From Candidatus Bathyarchaeota archaeon (lineage in GTDB: Archaea > Thermoproteota > Bathyarchaeia > Bathyarchaeales > Bathycorpusculaceae): DNA of 64,000 nt. Of this stretch, positions 50,686 to 59,136 are shown in pieces. The stretch lies in assembly GCA_026014465.1 (NCBI GenBank), contig JAOZID010000010.1, forward strand, positions 712,288-776,287. Direction: 5' to 3'. The position numbers and the translations under genes are program-made. Positions within the stretch are counted from its first letter, which is position 1, and each line of letters begins with the position of its first letter. Below the pieces are notes generated by a model. The model saw nothing but the letters and a program-made list of their open reading frames with translations. It was not told the DNA's origin and did not search any database.

Positions 50686-51245
50686 GGGGTTTCACCTTTC
50701 TTTTCGTCTTCTTCTTTGATGTGTTTTATGAAGCCCACGTCTTTGAGGCTTTTGCAGATGCTCTCAGAGTTGCCTTGGGGCAGGGGTGGTAGACCTAAAG
50801 AGTCGCGTTTTTTTATGCGTAGGTCGGGGATTTTGTAGGCGTAGCCTGATTCTAAGACGCTGTTGGCTTGGTCTTTGAAGACTGGGGGGACAATGCCTTC
50901 TTCAGCAGCAAGATTCCTAAAGACACGGATAACGCTGGCGACTTCCACGCCTTGAGTACAACGGTCAGTGCAGGTAAAACATGCAGCACACAACCACAAA
51001 GTATCGCTCTTCAAAACTCGGTCTTTCAAACCCAAAAGTGCCATACGAATCAAAGTTCGCGGCCTGTAAGTGTCACTGTATCGCGCCACAGGACAATCAG
51101 AAGTGCATGTTCCACACTGGTAGCACTTCAACAGGTTCTCGGCGCCATGCATCTTGAGAAGTTGATACTTAAATTTCGGATCAAACTCAGATGCCTTTAT
51201 CGGCTCATTCGCAGTATCCTTAACCGGAGTAGCATTTTCCGTCAT
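50682..51245 (-). CDS. hdrC: Heterodisulfide reductase subunit C
   Basis: 187 residues. Two [4Fe-4S] motifs: CYQCGTCTSDCP and CAACFTCTDRCT, with the helix between them (YRPRTLIRMALLGLKDRVLKSDTLWL) typical of HdrC. Transfers electrons from HdrA to HdrB. It is the first gene of the hdrC-hdrB-mvhG-mvhA-protease run. The C-terminus is acidic and Lys-rich (IKEEDEKKGETP). A TATA-like element (TTTAATAAATTT on the opposite strand, near 51315-51326) fits its promoter. Confidence 0.9.
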   Translation of the reverse strand: MTENATPVKDTANEPIKASEFDPKFKYQLLKMHGAENLLKCYQCGTCTSDCPVARYSDTYRPRTLIRMALLGLKDRVLKSDTLWLCAACFTCTDRCTQGVEVASVIRVFRNLAAEEGIVPPVFKDQANSVLESGYAYKIPDLRIKKRDSLGLPPLPQGNSESICKSLKDVGFIKHIKEEDEKKGETP

Positions 51246-51617
51246 TAAACAATAATCCCCTTACTATGATAACTAACCCCTAAAGGGTCTTCAACCCCAA
51301 ACTTGATAGTTAGGTTTAATAAATTTCGAATCCGCAAAGACGAGTTACAGTTTGGGATTGCACGCGCCACGAGTTTTTCAACCTTGGGCAACATAGGAAT
51401 GCACCATACGCGCATAAAGACTCAAAAAGTCCATATCACCTACATAAAGGTTGGGTCATGTTTGCCTTTTTCTTTCCATGTTGCCGCAAAAATCACAGAA
51501 CTAAAGCCCAAGGCAACAAAACCGTTTTTGACAACTCAAGAAGATGTAATTAAAGAAGAAAAAGGGTTCTGTGCGAACCTTGATGCACAAATAGCTGCCA
51601 AGCAGAAGATGTTTAAG
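51246..51617. other. Intergenic region upstream of hdrC
   Basis: 372 bases. It holds the TATA-like promoter of the hdr-mvh operon and a 109-codon plus-strand frame (51303-51632) that I do not call: it shows no domain pattern, starts within the promoter and runs into the ACS gene end. No RNA gene recognised. Confidence 0.45.
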
Positions 51618-54488
51618 CTAAGCGGAAGCTAACTCAGTTTCTTTTTTAGGTGTACTGGGCGTTTTTGAGTTGCTGGCATCTTTTGTCGGCGGCGCTGGAG
51701 TTGTGGGTGTTTTTGTTTGCTCAGGTGTCTGCGGCGTTTTTGCGTCTGGGGTTTGCTGTTGGGTTTTGGGTTTGAGGCATTGCATATCAGAAGCATCTTC
51801 TTTTTTGAGGTCTAAAACGCCTTTTACGGTGCCATCGCCCAAGTATTCTATGTCAAAACCCATTTTTTGGGTTAGGCTCAGGGCACGGTAGTTGTCGGGT
51901 AGCATGATGGCGTAGACGTTCTCGACTCCTTTTTCTTTGGCTATGTCCAAGACGTAATCGACCATTTTTGTTCCTAAGCCGTAGTTTTGCCATTTGTCTC
52001 CGACAACAAACGCCATTTCTCCGCTTTTGCCGTCGGGTTCAATGCTAAGCCTGCTAACGCCAAGGAGGTTGCGGCGTCCGCCTTCAAGCATTTCAGCGAC
52101 TATGGCGATTTCGCGGTCGTAGTCAATGTTGCAGTAGCGTACACGGACTTCATGGGGGGTGTCTCTGAGCAGTTGGAAGAAACGGTAACGTATGGATTCC
52201 TCGCTAAAACTCTGGAACATATCCAGCCACATAGGTTCATCTTCAGGCTTTATCGGACGCAAAAGCACGTCCTGACCGTTTTTTAGGGTCCAGAGGATTT
52301 CATGTTTTTTTGGGTAAGGGCTTATGACGATGTGTTCGTGGGGTTCAAATTTTTTACAGACACTTTTTTTGTCGATAACTATGCGCGCATCAAGGATGGA
52401 GGCGTCTTTCTCGTTTACCAGTAGCGGGTTGATGTCGATTTCTTTTATCTGCGGGAAATCCACCAGAAGCTGCGAGAATAACAGGATGGTTTCTTCGAGT
52501 TTTTTGGTGTTTGCTGGAGGCGAGTTACGGTAACCTTTGAGGAGCTTGTAGACCTTGGTTTCCTCCATCATCCGCCGAATAAGCGTAGTGTTCAAAGGTG
52601 GAAGCCCAATCGAGTAATCCTTGAACAGTTCCACGCCAACACCACCCATGCCAAACAGGATAACGGGTCCAAAAATGGGGTCAGTTTTCCCGCCGATGAT
52701 AACTTCGTAGCCTTTCTTTTGCACCATAGGCTGCACAGTAACCCCGATTATCTGCGCCTCAGGATTATACGCAGTCGCACGTTGTATCAACGTATCAAAC
52801 GCTTCGCGCACCTCAGCGTCACTGTGCACGTTAAGGATTACTCCGCCTGCATCGCTTTTGTGGACAATTTGAGGCGAAAGAATCTTTAGAACCACAGGGT
52901 AGCCCATTTGCCGCGAATACATTATGGCTTCGTCGACGTTGTTTGCTACGGCGGTTTTGACGACGGGGAAGTTGTAGTATTTGAGGATGCGTTTGGCTTC
53001 GTCTTCGGTTAGGACTTCGCGGTCTTCGGAGGCGGCGTTTCTTAGGATAACCATGATGGGGCGTTTGGGTGGGGAGGCATCTAGGGAGAGTTCTTCGGGG
53101 GTTTCGTAGATGAGCTCGACGTTGCGTTGGTATTGATGCATGTACATGTAAGCTTTCACAGCTTGCTCAGGCGTAGAGTACGTGGGAATGTTGTTTGCGT
53201 TGAAAAGACTGTTAGCATCCTGAACTGCCCCATACCCCATAAAACTAGTCAATATGGTCTTGTTGTGGTATGTTTGGTCACGAACCAAATCCGTAATTTC
53301 CTTAGCTATCTGCACGGAGCTTGAAACGGCTTGCTGCGTAAAAATAATCAGTATGCCGTCGATATTCTCGTCTTTAAGGCAAGCATCCAACGCGGCTTTG
53401 TAACGGTCAGACCCCGCATCCCCCAAAACATCAATGGGGTTACCGTGGCTCCAAAACGGCGGCAACACAGCATCCAATGTATCCAAAGTTTTCTGGCTAA
53501 GCTTTGCAAGTTTTCCGCCTTTTGCAATCAAAGCATCAGTAGTCATAACTCCTGGTCCGCCCGCGTTAGTGATAATAGCCAATCGGGGACCTTTAGGCAA
53601 GGGCTGCGTACCTAAAACTTCGGCGGCGTTAAACAAGTCAGCAATCTCCTCCACACGCACAACACCTGCACGTTTGAAAGCAGCGTCATAAATGCTGTCC
53701 TCACCCGAGAGCGAGCCAGTATGGGATGCGGCAGCTTTGGCACTCTCACTAAACCGTCCAGATTTAACCACAATGATGGGTTTGGTTCGGGCAAAGTGAC
53801 GCGCGGCGCTCATAAACTTGCGAGCTTCCGTTATGCCTTCCACATACATGAGAATACTCTTAGTTTTCGGGTCGGTGCCAAAATAGTCAATAAGGTCACC
53901 AAAATCCACGTCAATCATGGAACCCACAGAAACAAAATTACTAAATCCGATGTTTTCGTGAATAGCCCAATCCAAAATCGCAGAGCCCAACGCGCCGCTT
54001 TGGCTAATAAACGCGACATTACCCGACTTTGGGACTTTGTCCACAAACGTTGCGTTGAGGTTTACGCGGGGACGAATGACTCCGATGCAGTTGGGTCCGA
54101 CAATACGTATGCCGTATTGGCTGGCGATTTCAAGAATCCGCTGCTCTAGGGCTTTGCCTTCAGGACCAGTTTCCTTAAACCCTGCAGAGACAATTATGGC
54201 ACCTTTTACGCCTGCTTTTCCGCATTCTTCAATCACGTCGGGGACGGTTTTGGCGGGCGTGGCGATCATGGCAAGGTCTACGGCTTCAGGAAGAGCCTGC
54301 ACTGACGGGTACGTTTTCACTCCGAGGATTTCGGGTTTGCGTATGTTAACAAAGTAAACTTTGCCGCCGTAGCCTAGGCGGGTGAAGTTTTTGACTATGG
54401 CGTAGCCGACTGAGCCTTCGGTGTCGCTTGCACCGATAATGGCTACGCTTTGGGGATTGAAAATCTTGTCAAGGTTTAGTGTTGCCAT
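51618..54488 (-). CDS. ADP-forming acyl-CoA synthetase (fused alpha and beta) with GNAT domain
   Basis: 956 residues. Domains in order: CoA-binding Rossmann (about 1-130, NPQSVAIIGASD), ligase/CoA domains (about 150-460, with ASHTGSLSG near 257, the phospho-His loop of ACD), ATP-grasp (about 480-700, AKRILKYYNFPVVKTAVA and KSDAGGVILNV), GNAT acetyltransferase (about 730-890, AFVVGDKWQNYGLGTKMVDYVL), then a Pro/Thr/Lys-rich tail. ACD makes ATP from acyl-CoA. Pat-type protein acetyltransferases share this layout but, as I recall, lack the His; here it is kept, so dual activity is possible. The neighbourhood of AORs suits an acid-forming fermentation. Confidence 0.87.
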   Translation of the reverse strand: MATLNLDKIFNPQSVAIIGASDTEGSVGYAIVKNFTRLGYGGKVYFVNIRKPEILGVKTYPSVQALPEAVDLAMIATPAKTVPDVIEECGKAGVKGAIIVSAGFKETGPEGKALEQRILEIASQYGIRIVGPNCIGVIRPRVNLNATFVDKVPKSGNVAFISQSGALGSAILDWAIHENIGFSNFVSVGSMIDVDFGDLIDYFGTDPKTKSILMYVEGITEARKFMSAARHFARTKPIIVVKSGRFSESAKAAASHTGSLSGEDSIYDAAFKRAGVVRVEEIADLFNAAEVLGTQPLPKGPRLAIITNAGGPGVMTTDALIAKGGKLAKLSQKTLDTLDAVLPPFWSHGNPIDVLGDAGSDRYKAALDACLKDENIDGILIIFTQQAVSSSVQIAKEITDLVRDQTYHNKTILTSFMGYGAVQDANSLFNANNIPTYSTPEQAVKAYMYMHQYQRNVELIYETPEELSLDASPPKRPIMVILRNAASEDREVLTEDEAKRILKYYNFPVVKTAVANNVDEAIMYSRQMGYPVVLKILSPQIVHKSDAGGVILNVHSDAEVREAFDTLIQRATAYNPEAQIIGVTVQPMVQKKGYEVIIGGKTDPIFGPVILFGMGGVGVELFKDYSIGLPPLNTTLIRRMMEETKVYKLLKGYRNSPPANTKKLEETILLFSQLLVDFPQIKEIDINPLLVNEKDASILDARIVIDKKSVCKKFEPHEHIVISPYPKKHEILWTLKNGQDVLLRPIKPEDEPMWLDMFQSFSEESIRYRFFQLLRDTPHEVRVRYCNIDYDREIAIVAEMLEGGRRNLLGVSRLSIEPDGKSGEMAFVVGDKWQNYGLGTKMVDYVLDIAKEKGVENVYAIMLPDNYRALSLTQKMGFDIEYLGDGTVKGVLDLKKEDASDMQCLKPKTQQQTPDAKTPQTPEQTKTPTTPAPPTKDASNSKTPSTPKKETELASA

Positions 54489-54650
54489 CTTAAGGCACCT
54501 GCTAGATTAGCGACGCGAAGAAGGAGAATTAAAGCTTATGCATCCGCACTCAAACTCTCATCAAGCAAATACGAGAATTCGCAAACCAAACGTGCGAATC
54601 AAACAACAAAAAAGGGCACAAAAAGAAATGCGTTGAGCAGAGCAGTTTTG

Positions 54651-55340
54651 TTAGGTTTTTTCGTTCCATTTGGACCATTTGGGCGCTAACGAGAGGTCTT
54701 CGGGCTCTAAGATGTAGCCGTTGTCAGTTTTTGAAGATTTGAAGCTGGGCATGTGGATAACTTTGGTGAAAAACGGTGCATCTAGCATCATGGTGTGGTA
54801 TTCGCCGTTTTCGCCGCAAAGGTCTAACCCGTTTTTGTCGTGGAGTTCTTGCATTTGTTTTACGCGTTCTTCGTCGATGGTTTTGCCTAGCCAGTCGGGG
54901 GTTAGCCAAGGTTCTTTGACGCAGGTAAACACTGCTTTGAAGCCGCTGCCTACCAAGTCGTCGATTATGCTTTTGCGGTCTTGCTCCCACAAAGGCTTGA
55001 TAACTTCAACACCCGTGCCCTTGCAGACATCATCTATCCAGTTACCATGAAACTCATCCACATACGAGATATCACCTGTCACCACGCCTTCTATGCCGTA
55101 CTCGTTTTTTAGTTCAAGTATGGATTCGCGGTAGGATTCTGGGTATGGGGGTTTTAGTCTGTCCCAGAGGAAGGGTGTTTTGACGGCGTCAGATTGAAGT
55201 TTGAGTAAAGATAAGGGATGTGAGAGGGAGGGTTTTTGCCAGATGAATGTGGCCATGAGAGCTATGTCGTGGTCTTTTTGGGCTTTGTGGCAGGCTAGGG
55301 CGGAGTCTTTGCCGCCTGTCCATAGGACTGCAACTTTCAT
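54651..55340 (-). CDS. Diphthine--ammonia ligase-like PP-loop protein (second Dph6 homologue)
   Basis: 229 residues. PP-loop WTGGKDSALACHKA at about 7-20, EGVVTGDISYVD in the middle and LCGENGEYHTMMLDAPFF near the end. This signature (GENGE-HT) differs from the archaeal Dph6 pattern at 6927-7607 (GEGGE-ET), so it probably belongs to the sister group of Dph6-like proteins often found in bacteria and archaea with unknown amidation targets. It is a single gene, divergent from ilvC. Whether it can make diphthamide is not decided; the existence of the EF-2 paralogue without the His makes the question interesting. Confidence 0.78.
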   Translation of the reverse strand: MKVAVLWTGGKDSALACHKAQKDHDIALMATFIWQKPSLSHPLSLLKLQSDAVKTPFLWDRLKPPYPESYRESILELKNEYGIEGVVTGDISYVDEFHGNWIDDVCKGTGVEVIKPLWEQDRKSIIDDLVGSGFKAVFTCVKEPWLTPDWLGKTIDEERVKQMQELHDKNGLDLCGENGEYHTMMLDAPFFTKVIHMPSFKSSKTDNGYILEPEDLSLAPKWSKWNEKT

Positions 55341-55581
55341 GCTTGTTCACCATGTTTCTCCATTTTTACATTTTTTGCCTGAATTACCAGTCAAATGTAA
55401 CAGCAAACTAAATCTTTGTAGCCATATATATACCTTGCCAAACCTAAAACAAACATTTGTTCAACAAGCACTTTACTGTTTAAACGCAGACAAATGCATC
55501 AAACACCAAGCAACCACACAAAACCACAGGGATATTCTTAATTACATCCTGATAGTATCATGTTTGCTTTGAGGAATCATC

Positions 55582-56625
55582 ATGGTACAAATGGACTTTG
55601 GTGGCGTAAAAGAAAACGTCATTACAAGAGAAGAGTTCACTGTAGAGCAAGCCCAGAAAGTGTTAGAGAAAGAAGTTGTTGCAACTCTGGGCTACGGTAT
55701 TCAGGGACGCGCTCAAGCCCTTAACATGCGAGATAACGGAATCAAAGTTATAGTCGGACAAAGAGAAAACTCTCAAACATACAAGCAAGCCCTAAAAGAC
55801 GGCTGGGTTCCAGGCGAAAACCTGTTCCCCATGGAAGAAGCCGCCAAACGCGCAACCATCAAAATGTACCTGCTCACCGACGCAGGACAAAAAGACATGT
55901 GGCCAAAAATCAAAGACACCTTCAAAGAAGGAGACGCTCTATACTGCTCCCACGGCTTTAGCATAGTCTACGGAGACGTAACAGGCGTCGTACCCCCAAA
56001 GAACATTGACGTCATTTTGGTTGCACCCAAAGGCTCAGGCACCTCTGTAAGACGCAACTTCGTAGCAGGCAGCGGCATAAACAGCAGCTTCGCAGTCTAC
56101 CAAAACGCCACAGGCAAAGCAGAGGAACGCGTAAAAGCCATGGGCATAGCAATCGGCTCAGGCTACCTGTTCCCAACCACGTTTGAGAAAGAAACGTACA
56201 GCGACCTCACAGGCGAACGCGGAGTACTCATGGGCGCTTTGGCAGGCATCATGGAAGCGCAGTACAACACTTTGCGCGAACACGGTCACAGCCCAAGCGA
56301 AGCCTTCAACGAAACCGTCGAAGAACTCACCCAGAGCCTCATCCGCTTAGTCGACGAAAACGGCATGGACTGGATGTACAACAACTGCAGCGAAACCGCA
56401 AGAATCGGCGCCCTTCGATGGAGAAACCGCTTCCGCGACGGAACCAAACCCCTCTTCGAATCACTCTACGAACTCGTCTGCTCAGGAGAAGAACCCCGCA
56501 TAGTCATCGAAAAAAGCGCACAACCAGACTACAAAAACAAACTCGCCCAAGAACTCCAAGAAATGGGCAACTCCGAACTCTGGCGCACAGGCAAAACCGT
56601 CCGCTCCCTACGACCCAAACAATAA
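55582..56625 (+). CDS. ilvC: Ketol-acid reductoisomerase
   Basis: 347 residues, class I. Rearranges and reduces acetolactate or acetohydroxybutyrate in branched-chain amino-acid synthesis. NADPH loop is LGYGIQGRAQALNMRDNG. The KARI domain has APKGSGTSVRRNFVAG, SDLTGERGVLMGALAGIMEAQYNTL (Mg-binding Asp and Glu) and CSETARIGALRWR. GAGGAATCATC precedes the ATG. The isolated gene is not with ilvB, ilvN or ilvD in this window. An A/T-rich TATA-like element near 55424-55432 may serve this gene or the divergent Dph6-like gene. Confidence 0.94.
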   Translation: MVQMDFGGVKENVITREEFTVEQAQKVLEKEVVATLGYGIQGRAQALNMRDNGIKVIVGQRENSQTYKQALKDGWVPGENLFPMEEAAKRATIKMYLLTDAGQKDMWPKIKDTFKEGDALYCSHGFSIVYGDVTGVVPPKNIDVILVAPKGSGTSVRRNFVAGSGINSSFAVYQNATGKAEERVKAMGIAIGSGYLFPTTFEKETYSDLTGERGVLMGALAGIMEAQYNTLREHGHSPSEAFNETVEELTQSLIRLVDENGMDWMYNNCSETARIGALRWRNRFRDGTKPLFESLYELVCSGEEPRIVIEKSAQPDYKNKLAQELQEMGNSELWRTGKTVRSLRPKQ

Positions 56626-56631
56626 CCCCAC

Positions 56632-56656
56632 CCTTCTTCTTTATTTTTAATTCTTT
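56632..56656 (+). terminator. T-rich terminator after ilvC
   Basis: Within 10 bases of the ilvC stop the plus strand reads runs of T (TTCTTCTTTATTTTTAATTCTTTTTT), the normal archaeal termination signal. It overlaps the end of the convergent Kelch gene, so assignment to ilvC is by orientation only. Confidence 0.45.
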
Positions 56657-57843
56657 TTTGCTTGTTTTCTAAAAACCGCAACTATCCCAAACGCGGCTAC
56701 AACAGCCACAATCAAAACCAAGCCATACACAAATTCAGGAACCAAACCAGACTGCGGAATAGGCGAAGTCTGCACCGTATCTGAGGGCAAAGGCGTTGGG
56801 CTGGGCGTTGCCAAGGACACAGGCGTTGGTGTGGGTTGTGGTTTGGCGGGAATATATTGCTGGTTTATGGTGGGATACAAACCGGGTATTGCGGCGTATG
56901 CGAAGGGTCTGCCGCCTGTGGCGTAGAGGGTTTGGTTGATGTTTACTAGGGAGATTTTGACGTAGTTTGGTGTGGGGATGGATGAGCCGTTGGTCCAGGT
57001 GTCTGTTTGGGGGTTGTAGATTTGGGTTGTGGCGTTGCTGTCTGCACTAAAGTATGTGTTGGGGATACCTAGCACGTAAAGCTGCGAATTATTTGTGTTG
57101 TCGTTGATTACAGCTGCGGTGGCGTCTCCTGCGGGAACTGGAAGCGGCTTGCCTTCTATCCATGTGTCATCGGCAGGGTTGTAAACCTGCACTATGCTGC
57201 TTGCGCTTCCGCCTGCTCCGCCATGTCCGCCGCCTATGACATAAATTTTGTTGTTGAGTACTGCGCAGGCATAGTTAGATGCGGCTGTGGGCATGAAGGC
57301 TATGGGTTGCCAGGTGTCATCGGCAGGGTTGTAGACGTATGCAGCTGCGGAGGTTTTGCCGTTGTAGGTTTGCCCGCCGAAAACGTAGATTTTGCCATCC
57401 ACCACTGCGGCTTGCATGTCGGAGCGTGGGTAGGGCAGGGAGGCTGTGGTTTCCCAGCTGTCAGCGGCGATGTCGTACACTTGGGTTGTGCCCGTTAACG
57501 CCGAGGTCACGATGCGTTCAGTTTCCAGATGCACCCAGCCACCTATGACATAGATTTTGTTTTGGTAGGCTGCTAAGGCGAATTGACTTTGGTTGTGAGG
57601 CATAGGCGTTTTGGGAGCCCACGTGTCATTGTTGGGGTCATAGGCGTAGTTGAAGCTGCTGTAGTTGTAACCTAAAGCATAGATTTGGTCGTTCACCGCG
57701 ACTGCGGAAACATCTTTGACGTACAGGGGCAAGGGAGTTTTGGAAACCCATGAACCGTCCAGAGCCGCCGAGACGGGCAACCCAGCAGCAACAAGGCAAG
57801 AAGCCGCCAAAACAAAAGCCGCCAAAACAACAACTCTACCCAT
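56647..57843 (-). CDS. Secreted Kelch-repeat protein with PEF-like C-terminal anchor
   Basis: About 398 residues from ATG 57843, behind GGTGGACCTC; a Met seven codons earlier is an alternative. Signal peptide at 1-26. Six Kelch blades follow (repeats such as DSWETTASLPYPRSDMQAAVV, KIYVFGGQTYNGK, DDTWQPIAFMPT). Near the C-terminus is a Pro/Thr/Ser-rich linker, then LVPEFVYGLVLIVAVVAAFGIVAVFRKQ: a PEF motif, one helix and basic residues, resembling PEF-CTERM sorting signals processed by archaeosortases. The upstream frame to 58056 is open but runs into the TspO-like gene region and looks non-coding. Ligand unknown. Confidence 0.83.
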   Translation of the reverse strand: MGRVVVLAAFVLAASCLVAAGLPVSAALDGSWVSKTPLPLYVKDVSAVAVNDQIYALGYNYSSFNYAYDPNNDTWAPKTPMPHNQSQFALAAYQNKIYVIGGWVHLETERIVTSALTGTTQVYDIAADSWETTASLPYPRSDMQAAVVDGKIYVFGGQTYNGKTSAAAYVYNPADDTWQPIAFMPTAASNYACAVLNNKIYVIGGGHGGAGGSASSIVQVYNPADDTWIEGKPLPVPAGDATAAVINDNTNNSQLYVLGIPNTYFSADSNATTQIYNPQTDTWTNGSSIPTPNYVKISLVNINQTLYATGGRPFAYAAIPGLYPTINQQYIPAKPQPTPTPVSLATPSPTPLPSDTVQTSPIPQSGLVPEFVYGLVLIVAVVAAFGIVAVFRKQAKKN

Positions 57844-58046
57844 GAGGTCCACCAAACAAAACATCCACCGCAGAGCTATAGCTCTACCTGAGGAACATTT
57901 TGTTCCCACACAAGAACACCCCGCAACAACACTGCAGCTTTTGGCAGCAACTATCAAAGCCGCGTACACGCCAAGATTTAGGGTTTTTACATATTCAGGC
58001 TCTATAAAATTTATTAACGCAAAACTCGTAGAACATTTTGGTTTGC

Positions 58047-58841
58047 ATGTTGCCAACTAAGCATACGGTTTTGTTGCAGGCAGCTAACGTCTGCGCTTTT
58101 GCTGCCACCTTAATTGTCAATGGTTTAGCCAGCGCCGCAGTCATCGGAGGAATAAGCACCGCAACAGTTTCAGACCAAAACCCCACATTAATAACGCCTG
58201 CAGGTTACGTATTTTCCATCTGGGGCATTATTTACACGTTGCTGGCGGTTTTCGCGGCGTATCAGGTGCTCCCTCGGCAGCGTGAAAAACCGTTTTTGCA
58301 CAAAATCTCATGGCTCTTTGTCCTAAGCAGCATATGCAACATCATATGGATTTTCCTGTGGCAATACAACTACATCGCCTTATCTACAGTGCCCATGTTC
58401 GCTTTGCTCGCCACTTTAGCGGCAATTTACCTGCGGCTAAACACTGTCAAACCCGCGCCAAGCATGAAAGAGAGGTTGTTTGTGCGGTTGCCGTTTAGCG
58501 TTTATGTGGGGTGGATAACGGTTGCGTCAGCTGCAAACGTTGCTGTAACACTTTATGACCAAGGTATAGTAGGCTGGACATCTGCGGATGCGCCCTTGGC
58601 AATTATAGCCGTCGCCGTAGTGCTGGCGGTAACCATGGTGGTCTTGGCAGTCAAAAAAGACGTGGCGTATGCGTTGGTTATAGTCTGGGCTTTGCTGGGC
58701 ATTGCAGCTAAACAAACCGATGTGCCCGACGTGGTTCTTACCGCGCAGGTTGGTGCAGCAGTTGCAGGCGTTGCCATCGCAGTTACCGTTCTACGGGTCA
58801 TATGGGAAAAAAGAAGCCGCAAAACCAGTTTTGGGCTTTAG
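58047..58841 (+). CDS. TspO/MBR-like membrane protein (tryptophan-rich sensory protein family)
   Basis: About 264 residues, seven predicted helices. The motif TPAGYVFSIWGIIYTLLAVF, preceded by an N-terminal helix and followed by further Trp-rich helices (WLFVLSSICNIIWIFLW), is the mark of the longer TspO-related family. Family members bind tetrapyrroles or sterols in better-known cases; the role here is unknown. ATG 58047 follows an in-frame TTG. A TATA-like element (CTCTATAAAATTT, near 57998-58010) is in place. The start region overlaps the discarded N-terminal extension of the divergent Kelch gene. Confidence 0.76.
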   Translation: MLPTKHTVLLQAANVCAFAATLIVNGLASAAVIGGISTATVSDQNPTLITPAGYVFSIWGIIYTLLAVFAAYQVLPRQREKPFLHKISWLFVLSSICNIIWIFLWQYNYIALSTVPMFALLATLAAIYLRLNTVKPAPSMKERLFVRLPFSVYVGWITVASAANVAVTLYDQGIVGWTSADAPLAIIAVAVVLAVTMVVLAVKKDVAYALVIVWALLGIAAKQTDVPDVVLTAQVGAAVAGVAIAVTVLRVIWEKRSRKTSFGL

Positions 58842-58898
58842 GTTAATGTAAAGGCTTTTAAGCAGATTGTAATCACAAGATTATTGTGGTGATTTTGC

Positions 58899-58970
58899 AT
58901 GCCTTCACTGGATAAGAAGAACAAAGCAAAGAAAGCCAAGCACGAAGCAAAAACTGGAAAAACAAAATAG
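58899..58970 (+). CDS. Candidate Lys-rich micro-protein, 23 aa
   Basis: ATG 58899, six bases after GTGGTGA, opens a 23-codon frame ending at TAG: start MPSLDKK, then alternating Lys and Ala, ending GKTK. Ten lysines give it strong positive charge. It is between the TspO-like gene and the radical SAM gene. There is no other evidence than the frame and a plausible ribosome site; it may be chance. Confidence 0.25.
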   Translation: MPSLDKKNKAKKAKHEAKTGKTK

Positions 58971-59136
58971 AAAACTCACTTTCCCTGCTTCTCCAAAAAC
59001 CAAGCCAAACACAGGCAAGGAGAAGCACCTTATTTTTCTTCACCACAACAGGCAACGGTAAATGGCGGGTTTTGGAAACAAAGAGATATTTGTTTTCGTA
59101 CCAATGCAGTAGGCAGCAAAGAATGAGGCGTGTGGT

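Noticed and set aside
51303-51632. 109-codon plus-strand frame upstream of hdrC
   Set aside because: No domain or repeat pattern, begins in the probable hdrC promoter and runs into the end of the acyl-CoA synthetase gene on the other strand; composition looks non-coding.
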